A stretch of DNA of 36,858 nt from Anaerolineaceae bacterium (lineage in GTDB: Bacteria; Chloroflexota; Anaerolineae; Anaerolineales; Anaerolineaceae). The stretch is taken from the NCBI GenBank assembly GCA_028714615.1, contig JAQTMA010000012.1:8604-45461 (forward strand), written 5' to 3'. The position numbers were made by a program, and so were the translations under genes. Each line of letters begins with the position of its first letter. Position 1 is the stretch's first letter. This document shows positions 17,744 to 24,906 of the stretch, in pieces. The notes below the pieces were generated by a model. The model ran no database searches. It was not told the DNA's origin and saw only the letters and a list, made by a program, of their open reading frames with translations.

Positions 17744-20238
17744 GGAAGGTTCCCCTTGACCCATTCGCGCTCGCTGACCAGACGATAATAGTTTGCGTTG
17801 TCAATCGAGATGCGAACAATCATTCCCATCCGTTCGAACAGGTCCAAAACCCTCAGCAGATCTTCTTCGATGTAACTTTGTTCGTAGACGTATGTCTGCA
17901 AATCTTGTTCCGTATCTGGGTCGAGGCCCAATTCGCTATCTACTTCGATCTCGCGGTGAGAATAAAATTCTTTCGTAAGATTATTTGTAATGGTGGATTC
18001 GATATCGGTGATCCTAAAAGGTTTCGGTATGAATTCATCGTCATTCTTTTCAATCATATTTTGAAGCGCATCCCAGACGGTTTTTTGGATACTCTGTAGG
18101 TTTCCTATCGGGCTGACTTTCACCCAATGCGGCGGTAGAGTTTCATTAGAAGCAGGGCTTATTTCCGCCAGGGATAATAATTTTCCAATCTGGCGCGAAA
18201 GGGTCATTTGAGATTTTTGAATATTTGCCAGAATCTCGGCTGGACTTTCCAATCCCGCTTCCACTGCCTCGCGTTTGCGAGGAAAGTAGGAACTGGGCTG
18301 GAAATCTCGATTCCCCGTTTTTTGAATGATAGCACTCGGCACTGCAACACCCAACGATTCGCCATCGGTGGTAAATACAACACCACATTGACGCCCATCT
18401 GACTCAAAGATGGAGCTGTTTTTCTCTTGCCGAAAGATTTCAAAATGTGGGTGATTATCCTCGTCCAAATGAATTTTCAGCCAGTAATGTTTCCCGCTCT
18501 TCATAAAAAAAGCATTATCTGAAAGCCGCATGCCTTCAAGGCGGCTCGGCGGAAAAAGGATCAGCGCGCCAGGATTTTCAATTGAATTTGGCCCCGGTTT
18601 ATTTTGTGGCTCGAGCGGAATTTCATAATCCCATTCAATCACGGTATCATCTGCTTCTTTAATCCGATTGGGAACTTCAACCAGGCGAAATGCCGGCCCC
18701 GCCGGAGTGCCATCCGCATTGACGATCATCCCCATCCAGGCTAATTCATCCCACTGCTCCGCAATATGAATTGAATAAATGGATTTCCGCTCGGTCCGAA
18801 TTTCCCCTCCTTCGTTGGAGATGCGGAGAGAATATCCGCCTTCAAAAAAAGAGCCGGTAATTTCTTGTTCAAACTTGCCTGGAAGGGATAAGTTTAAGGG
18901 GTGAGTTTGTCCACCAATCGTTTGTACATCAGCATCGCGGATCCAGTAATACTTCCTCTTCAAATCCATGCCAAAACTCACCAAAAAACTGGTTTCGCTG
19001 GCATTCAGGCGAGTTAATCGTTCCACGCTAAAATACGCTTCCAGACCCGGTAACAGAACCCGATATCCTGCCAATCCTTTATTCGGAATATTCAACGGAA
19101 TGACTGGATTGGATTCTATACGGCTGTGAATCGCGGCTGTAATCAGGGGCAGATCGTTGTGCTCTGGGTCTGGCTGGCGGTTTCGCCCAGAAGTAAAGCC
19201 GTCATATCGGGGTTGGAAGAACCAGTTGATGTAATCCGGCTGCTGCGTCTTTTCGATCAACAGGGCATGCGTAGCAACCTGGCTGTAGGGTTGAAAAGAA
19301 TCTTTCGGCAAGGTCACAACGGCTGAGAGCCAACCGTATTCGATAAATTGGTCTCGGATAACCTGTTCCCCCAAACTATTTGCAAATAAAGACCCGGAAG
19401 GTAAAAAGACAACCATCTTGCCATCTTCGACCAGGTGATCCAGCGCCAGAACAGTCAATACAGTTTCAGAACGGCCGCTTAACTTGGTGCCAAAAGCAAT
19501 GCTCACCAGGGATTCGTCAACCCTGGCGCCGAAAGGCGGATTCATCAGGACGCGGTCAAAATGAGTATCTTTTTCTTTTTTTCCAAATACCGATAGCGAA
19601 TTACCAATGCGGATATCCGGTTTTCTTATGCCGTGCAGGATGCAATTCGCAAATGCCAAACGCGCCCAGTTAGGAGAAATTTCTACGCCTGTTACCAGAG
19701 GCAGCTTTTCAGCCGCAGCCACTAAAAAGCCGCCGCTGCCGCAGGCAAAATCGGCTAGGGATTGTTCAAGTTGGATATCAACTAAAGTAACACTCCATTC
19801 GGTTAGATGGCGAGGGGTTGGATACCTTCCCCCAGTTTGCATTTCGTTAATTTCAACTGTTATCCAGTGATTTAAAAATTGATCTGGAGGAATTTGAGAC
19901 AATTGGCTCTTTAGCGCCTGGATCAGTTCCAACCAGTTTTCAGCATCAAGCGCACTGGATGGCTTGGCAAGGATTGCATTTCCTGGTTCAAGGTCCAATA
20001 ATTTGGTGATTTCACTTTGGTACCCGGTCAGAACATATTCAAGAGAATCTCTAGGTCCAATGAAATTGTTCCGTAAAATTGAATGAAGTTCATTTTCAAT
20101 TGCACTTAATTTCTGAAAATGATTACACAATAACAGAAATACGGTGCTTTCGAGGATGGTCAATGAATCGGTGATGCCCAGCTTCTCAAAAGAAGCCCGA
20201 ATTTGCTTTATCCATTCTGAAAGTCGCAGATCAATCAT
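17740..20238 (-). CDS. Large N6-adenine methylase-like protein (second HsdM-like)
   Basis: 832 residues, much longer than HsdM (about 500-550). Residues 1-130 are helical; the Rossmann methylase core has motif I DFACGSGGF (163-171) and motif IV NPPF (233-236), so SAM binding and adenine methylation look intact. After about residue 400 there is a beta-rich region with a repeated S/G-E-G-G pattern and no TRD repeats of HsdS type, then a C-terminal winged-helix-like part (residues 740-832). It begins immediately after the HsdS stop and overlaps the ATPase start by four bases. It could be a self-recognising methylase, or a BREX/DISARM-style modification partner for the ATPase and HNH nuclease. 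Target site unknown. Confidence 0.7.
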   Translation of the reverse strand: MIDLRLSEWIKQIRASFEKLGITDSLTILESTVFLLLCNHFQKLSAIENELHSILRNNFIGPRDSLEYVLTGYQSEITKLLDLEPGNAILAKPSSALDAENWLELIQALKSQLSQIPPDQFLNHWITVEINEMQTGGRYPTPRHLTEWSVTLVDIQLEQSLADFACGSGGFLVAAAEKLPLVTGVEISPNWARLAFANCILHGIRKPDIRIGNSLSVFGKKEKDTHFDRVLMNPPFGARVDESLVSIAFGTKLSGRSETVLTVLALDHLVEDGKMVVFLPSGSLFANSLGEQVIRDQFIEYGWLSAVVTLPKDSFQPYSQVATHALLIEKTQQPDYINWFFQPRYDGFTSGRNRQPDPEHNDLPLITAAIHSRIESNPVIPLNIPNKGLAGYRVLLPGLEAYFSVERLTRLNASETSFLVSFGMDLKRKYYWIRDADVQTIGGQTHPLNLSLPGKFEQEITGSFFEGGYSLRISNEGGEIRTERKSIYSIHIAEQWDELAWMGMIVNADGTPAGPAFRLVEVPNRIKEADDTVIEWDYEIPLEPQNKPGPNSIENPGALILFPPSRLEGMRLSDNAFFMKSGKHYWLKIHLDEDNHPHFEIFRQEKNSSIFESDGRQCGVVFTTDGESLGVAVPSAIIQKTGNRDFQPSSYFPRKREAVEAGLESPAEILANIQKSQMTLSRQIGKLLSLAEISPASNETLPPHWVKVSPIGNLQSIQKTVWDALQNMIEKNDDEFIPKPFRITDIESTITNNLTKEFYSHREIEVDSELGLDPDTEQDLQTYVYEQSYIEEDLLRVLDLFERMGMIVRISIDNANYYRLVSEREWVKGNLP

Positions 20239-21465
20239 TTACAACTCCCCTCGGAATGCCTGCGCCAGGATGGATTGCTCCATTTGTCCGAGTAATTCTC
20301 CTGTTTTAACATTCCCGATCTGGGTCTCGGAAACCTGATTTGCTGTGGTTTGAACATGAGTGATGATTTGTTTTTGAGTGATCAAAGATTTCTCGGGTTC
20401 ATCTGGATATGGAACTGGAATCAGATGGGTCTCCAGAAAATCTTGGGGTACTCTCTGCTGCCCTACTGCACCGCGGAATTTTGTCTTGGCTTCCTGCCTG
20501 AACGTTTCGCGGCGAATAAAGTAATAAATCCATTCTGGAAGAATGCCAGGATGCGGACGGAGAACATGAAACTCGGTCGAACCGAAACCGAAACCATTAT
20601 TCAACCCGCACGCAATCGCGGCCTTGCCATTTTCCATACAGGGAGTAATTTTGGCAAACAGCACATCGTTTTCTTCAAAGTAGGTATATCCCCGCTTTAT
20701 TTCTCCAAAGGAGCGGATTCGTAAATCAGCGATTCTCCCCTCTCGTTCATCAACTGAAGCCATCGGCACAAAAGAAGTCTCTGTTTCGTCAGGATATAGA
20801 AGATTTCGGGGACGAGTTGGATTGATAGAACAGACTTGTGGCATCGCTAGCAGTTTCCAACCTTCCTGAAGCGCCTCATCTGTGCCAGGGTATACCTCCG
20901 CCAGCACGGAATCTGTCAGCCGATTGGTGTCGGTAACAATTTTTTCATGCAGTCGCCGAGCTTCCACAAGTTCAGTAAGAAACTCTTCTATTCTGTTAAT
21001 AACTTGGTTTTGAATATCTGGATCTGTATAAGGTATTTCAATTTGCTCTAAATCTGATTTTGTTATTGCCGCAAACGTGCTTCCCTTGCCCATTTCTGAA
21101 ATTTGGCTTTCAAGGGATCGTAACGCAAAAAGTAAGAACTTGGTTTTAATAGTAGGTTTTGGTCGTAAGATAGTTAACCCGCGGCCTATAGCACATTTTT
21201 CGGCAGTTAAATTAGTTGGTCCTACCGGTGCTCGAACTGAAATAAGCACGTCGCCTGGTAATGATATTTTTGTTGGCGACGTACACCATTTCCGCGGCTT
21301 TGGGTAATAATCCCCAAAGTCAGTTTTCCCCTGAAAAAATGGAAGTCCCTTACCTTCATCATTGTAACTTTCACCTGGCGGCGATTGCCCCATCATGATT
21401 TCAAGTAAGGATTCATCCCCTAATTTTTTCCATTCCCAACCATTAGGTAGTACGCTTTTTTCCAT
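20239..21465 (-). CDS. hsdS: Type I restriction-modification specificity subunit
   Basis: 408 residues with the two-TRD plan of HsdS. TRD1 opens with GWEWKKLGD and contains LISVRAPVGPTN and GRGLTILRP; a helical spacer (QNQVINRIEEFLTELVEARRLHEKIV) follows; TRD2 begins GWKLLAMPQVCSINPTRP and includes the strongly typical ENDVLFAKITPCMENGK; the C-terminus is a second coiled helix. The two TRDs would read a bipartite DNA site for HsdM and HsdR. GAGGAC lies before the ATG and only three bases separate it from the hsdM stop; its own stop abuts the second methylase. Recognition sequence cannot be predicted. Confidence 0.93.
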   Translation of the reverse strand: MEKSVLPNGWEWKKLGDESLLEIMMGQSPPGESYNDEGKGLPFFQGKTDFGDYYPKPRKWCTSPTKISLPGDVLISVRAPVGPTNLTAEKCAIGRGLTILRPKPTIKTKFLLFALRSLESQISEMGKGSTFAAITKSDLEQIEIPYTDPDIQNQVINRIEEFLTELVEARRLHEKIVTDTNRLTDSVLAEVYPGTDEALQEGWKLLAMPQVCSINPTRPRNLLYPDETETSFVPMASVDEREGRIADLRIRSFGEIKRGYTYFEENDVLFAKITPCMENGKAAIACGLNNGFGFGSTEFHVLRPHPGILPEWIYYFIRRETFRQEAKTKFRGAVGQQRVPQDFLETHLIPVPYPDEPEKSLITQKQIITHVQTTANQVSETQIGNVKTGELLGQMEQSILAQAFRGEL

Positions 21466-21468
21466 ATT

Positions 21469-23130
21469 TTATAAGTCCTCGCCATTACTCAGTTCTTTAT
21501 GCAAGGTCTCAACAATATTGCTTAACTCCCTAATATATTCAATCAAACTTGCAGTTATTTCCCAAGGCTTAGGAATAAGCTGGTCTGATGTAGAATGAGG
21601 ATTCGATGCTGATAAATCATAATTCTTGATTTTTATATCATCATAAGTTTCTACCCACGCATTCACCTGATCTGTCGGCTTGGGTCCCTCACCCCGGTGC
21701 GCCCGGAATGCAATTTCTGAATCCCCGGCATTCGCTTCCGGCCTCGGCTCTTTCCCGGTTTTATCACTACGATATCCTTCCCACAGGCGATGCACGCGCC
21801 ACTGCTCAAGCAACTCGGTGGCCAGGCCAAACGGCCGCTCACCGCCTTGCTTGCGATACTGGTTCCAGCGCTGCCATACTTGGCGCAGCTCGTCAAAATG
21901 CTCGTCGCCAATAGGGCTGCCCTTGCTGAATTTCTTCAATCCTTTCGGGATGGGCAGCTCGTAGTACAGCACCTCTTTGGTCGGGCCAGGGCGGTCAAAG
22001 AACAGCAGGGCGGTCTTCACGTCCGCATAGGGCGCAAAGGAACCAGGCGGCAGGCTGACCACCATGAACAGGTTGAACTGCTCCAGCAGGTCTTTCTTCA
22101 CCGTGGCGAATGCGCCGCCGCCAAACAGTGTGCCCTCGGGCACAACCATTGCACAGCGTTTGCCTGCTCCGGACTTGAGCTTTTTCATGATGTGCTCGAT
22201 GAAGAGCAGCTCAGTAGCGTTGGATTTGACCGGGAAGTTATCCTGCACAGCCTCATTTTCCGTGCCGCCAAAGGGCGGGTTGGTCAGCACCATGTCAAAG
22301 CGTTCGGCCGGCGTGGTCTTCATCGGTTCTTCCAGCGTGTTGCGCCGGCGGATTTTGGGTGAGGTCACGCCGTGAAGCGCCAGGTTCATCATGCCCAACA
22401 GCGCTGGGACGGCTTTCTTTTCATTGCCATAAAAGGTCTGGGTTTGCAGGAAGGCATCCTGCTCAATGGTGCGCTCCGGGTTGTGGCTGCGGATATAATC
22501 AAAAGCCGCTGCCAGGAATCCGCCGGAACCGCAGGCCGGATCGTAGATCGTCTCGCCCAGTTGAGGGGCGATCACTTCCACCATAAATCGGATGATCGGT
22601 CGCGGGGTGTAAAACTCACCTGCTACCTTGTTCTCGTTGCCCAGCCGTTTGAGCAGAGTTTCGTAGACATGCGAAACGGTGTAGACATCATCCTGGTTGA
22701 GAAAATCGATCTCGTCCACCAGCTTGAGTACGTCCTTGAGGTTATAACCAGAAGCGCACACTACCACGTTGCGCTCCGAAAAGATGGAGGAGATGGTCTC
22801 GCGGAAGGGGTCGCCGTGCAGGCCTTGCAGGCTGGGGATCAGGCGGGTATGCACAAACTGGATCAGGTCGTCGGCCGGCCAATCCTTGCGCGCCCAGGAA
22901 GCCCAGGCCAGGTCGCCTTCCAGAATGCGTTGGTAGCTTTGACTCGCAAGTCCGGCTTCTGTATGCCAGATCTCTTCCTGGGCATCCAGGAAGCGCAAGA
23001 AGAGCAGCCACGCCAGGTGCTCGATGTACTCCATTACCCCGCCGCAGTTATTATCGCGGCGCAGGATCTTGCAGGCCTGCCACATATTATTGGCGAGGGT
23101 TTCGCGGGTTTGTCCGTTGGTTACAGTCAC
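21469..23130 (-). CDS. hsdM: Type I restriction-modification methylase subunit
   Basis: 553 residues, normal HsdM length. N-terminal HsdM_N helical domain (LANNMWQACKILRR … EYIEHLAWLLFLRFLD), then the N6_Mtase core with YTPRPIIRFMV, motif I YDPACGSGGFL (196-206) and motif IV TNPPFGG (283-289). The protein methylates adenine in the site chosen by HsdS. Base composition is noticeably more GC-rich than in the flanking hsdS and abiE genes, which suggests this cassette was assembled from different sources. It starts four bases after abiEii, so it is co-transcribed with the toxin-antitoxin pair. Confidence 0.94.
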   Translation of the reverse strand: MTVTNGQTRETLANNMWQACKILRRDNNCGGVMEYIEHLAWLLFLRFLDAQEEIWHTEAGLASQSYQRILEGDLAWASWARKDWPADDLIQFVHTRLIPSLQGLHGDPFRETISSIFSERNVVVCASGYNLKDVLKLVDEIDFLNQDDVYTVSHVYETLLKRLGNENKVAGEFYTPRPIIRFMVEVIAPQLGETIYDPACGSGGFLAAAFDYIRSHNPERTIEQDAFLQTQTFYGNEKKAVPALLGMMNLALHGVTSPKIRRRNTLEEPMKTTPAERFDMVLTNPPFGGTENEAVQDNFPVKSNATELLFIEHIMKKLKSGAGKRCAMVVPEGTLFGGGAFATVKKDLLEQFNLFMVVSLPPGSFAPYADVKTALLFFDRPGPTKEVLYYELPIPKGLKKFSKGSPIGDEHFDELRQVWQRWNQYRKQGGERPFGLATELLEQWRVHRLWEGYRSDKTGKEPRPEANAGDSEIAFRAHRGEGPKPTDQVNAWVETYDDIKIKNYDLSASNPHSTSDQLIPKPWEITASLIEYIRELSNIVETLHKELSNGEDL

Positions 23131-23134
23131 ACGA

Positions 23135-23995
23135 TTACTCCCATACAGATAAGATCAAAGATTGCACCTGCGGTAGAATCTCCGCCGCTGAAGGCGCTTC
23201 TGGAACAAAGGGTAGAAGTTGCTGCGGCCATTCCGAACTGGCTACAGCCAATAAATCATCCGAAATGAAATCCTGTGGGGATGCAAAAGAAACGTGTCTG
23301 ACCGCACATTTTTGCTCCAACAGCGGGATTAAATCCGGTGAAAGCAAACCAGGTAGCCGCAATAAATTCCATAAATCATAATAATCCCGGCATACCCGAC
23401 TGGCGCCCCAACCTTTTTCATGTAATCTCTCTTTACTTTGCAACAAAGCGCGTAATTTTTCGACGGTGATTTCAGCCAGGGAATAAACTGGAATTTGAGC
23501 AGGTAGGTCCTCCGGAAAGCCATGCAGCAGCGGCCTGGCGTCCACAGACGTACAGATTGGTTCATCGATCGTGATTTCCACCTTCAGCCGGCATAACGGC
23601 TGGCGTTGTTCTGGGAATTGTACTCGCACCAGGTAGGCTATCTGATCGCCAGGGTGAGGTTGTTTTAAAATTAGCGACTCATAAGCAACTTGAAACGGCC
23701 CCCGCTCGTTCAGCATCTCTCTCATGTGATCCACAACCATCGCGATCAATGCATCGATTTTGGGAATTGGCCCCATGATACTGGTTGAATAATCCAGGTC
23801 TTCCGAGAAACGATAGTCACCAAAATAGAGCTTTTTGAGCGCCGTGCCGCCTTTTAGTACCAGGTTCTCACTCAGCTCTGCCGTGGCATTGATTGCCGCT
23901 ACCAGGTAACTTAACGCGTAGTCCTTCTCAACAATATATTGTTGGACTCCTTTTTTCTGAGTGATGCTACGGATCATCTGGGAAACGCTGGGCAT
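23135..23995 (-). CDS. abiEii: AbiEii/AbiGii-type nucleotidyltransferase toxin
   Basis: 286 residues with the DNA-polymerase-beta-like nucleotidyltransferase core: NLVLKGGTALKKLYF (45-58, motif GG-T) and YRFSEDLDYS (61-70, metal-binding SxDLD). It belongs to the AbiEii family, in which the toxin transfers nucleotides and stops growth after phage infection, being countered by the antitoxin AbiEi. The ATG directly follows the AbiEi stop (TGA|ATG), and hsdM begins four bases after the stop. Lying between hsdR and hsdM is unusual but type I systems often host such inserts. Function by family; not tested. Confidence 0.9.
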   Translation of the reverse strand: MPSVSQMIRSITQKKGVQQYIVEKDYALSYLVAAINATAELSENLVLKGGTALKKLYFGDYRFSEDLDYSTSIMGPIPKIDALIAMVVDHMREMLNERGPFQVAYESLILKQPHPGDQIAYLVRVQFPEQRQPLCRLKVEITIDEPICTSVDARPLLHGFPEDLPAQIPVYSLAEITVEKLRALLQSKERLHEKGWGASRVCRDYYDLWNLLRLPGLLSPDLIPLLEQKCAVRHVSFASPQDFISDDLLAVASSEWPQQLLPFVPEAPSAAEILPQVQSLILSVWE

Positions 23996-24835
23996 TCAGG
24001 ACCTTTTCAAATTCTCAATGACTTTCCATCGGGTTTTTTTAATCCCCCCATTTTCAAAATTGGGGTCTAGAAGATAATATCGCCTGACAGGGTATTTTTG
24101 AAGTGGATCGATAGCTTCGGATTTCACCCCCAGGTTTTCTAGGGTCCATCCTAATCGCTTGATGACTGACCCAGTATCATACTTAAGAGCGTATTCGACC
24201 AGGCGATCAATGTCGATCAAGCTAAGGGCATTCTCAAGAATTTCAATTGCCGAAGATAATCCCCCAAATATATCAGGCCTTGCAATCAAATCCAAGGCGG
24301 TTCTTTCCGGGTCAGTGATATTGACTTGCTGCCAGGAGTTTACCCAGTTCTTTTCAAATCCCCAGAATACATCCGGCGCCATATGAATGAATTCAATTTC
24401 AATCCCAAATGCTCGCCAGATTGCTCTGCCGCGCGGGCTGTGAGCCTTGCCAGACCTCATCTCAGGCGTGATTACCTTCATGGGGGTTGAGGCCTGTACC
24501 ATGGTTGGTATTTGAGTGGAAAATCCATGGTGGGCACAGGCGGACCAATGGCTGATTGCTATAGGATTAATCAACGCGGCAGCAATTGCGAATGGGGGAA
24601 TATCTCCTGAATATAATGGGCTCTTAACAACGTAAGTACCGCGCTTGATGATCTCAATCCACCCGGCACTTGAAAGAGAACTGATCAGGAAGCGAAGATG
24701 GGTTTGAGATAATTTTAAGGAACTTGAGATTGGCTTAAGTTGCTCCAAAGTGAAAATCGGCCCGAATTCATTGACCGCTGATTCGAGCAGTTTTACGCCC
24801 TGCGAATGCGAGTAATGTGAGTCATTGGACGCCAT
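23996..24835 (-). CDS. abiEi: AbiEi-type antitoxin/repressor
   Basis: 279 residues. An N-terminal winged-helix domain (GPIFTLEQLKPISSSLKLSQTHLRFLISSLSSAGWIEIIKRGTYVV, residues 24-70) is followed by the AbiEi antitoxin domain (PFAIAAALINPIAISHWSACAHHGF; later DPERTALDLIARPDIFGG). Members silence the cognate AbiEii toxin and repress their own promoter by binding inverted repeats; a 13-bp inverted repeat lies 26 bases upstream of this start. The ATG has no visible ribosome-binding site and a TATAAT ends nine bases before it, so a leaderless or very short leader transcript is possible. Confidence 0.88.
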   Translation of the reverse strand: MASNDSHYSHSQGVKLLESAVNEFGPIFTLEQLKPISSSLKLSQTHLRFLISSLSSAGWIEIIKRGTYVVKSPLYSGDIPPFAIAAALINPIAISHWSACAHHGFSTQIPTMVQASTPMKVITPEMRSGKAHSPRGRAIWRAFGIEIEFIHMAPDVFWGFEKNWVNSWQQVNITDPERTALDLIARPDIFGGLSSAIEILENALSLIDIDRLVEYALKYDTGSVIKRLGWTLENLGVKSEAIDPLQKYPVRRYYLLDPNFENGGIKKTRWKVIENLKRS

Positions 24836-24844
24836 GGTATTACT

Positions 24845-24895
24845 ATTATAATACTATTATACTGCGATAATTAGTCTAAGCCTAATTATCGCAGT
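24845..24895 (-). promoter_or_regulatory. abiE promoter region with AbiEi operator candidate
   Basis: Minus strand: two TATAAT boxes (plus coordinates 24856-24861 and 24845-24850) lie just before abiEi. Directly upstream is a perfect inverted repeat, ACTGCGATAATTA (24861-24873) and TAATTATCGCAGT (24883-24895), separated by nine bases. Overlap of the repeat with the upstream -10 box fits autorepression by AbiEi, which is known to bind inverted repeats in its own promoter. No good -35 hexamer is seen. It could also act as a terminator for hsdR. Confidence 0.55.
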
Positions 24896-24906
24896 AAGTT
24901 AATTGA

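Noticed and set aside
21790..22362. 190-residue + strand frame
   Set aside because: Antisense to the hsdM catalytic domain; no motif of its own.
22372..23268. 298-residue + strand frame
   Set aside because: It lies wholly antisense to hsdM and abiEii, whose motifs are clear; it is a GC-rich shadow frame.
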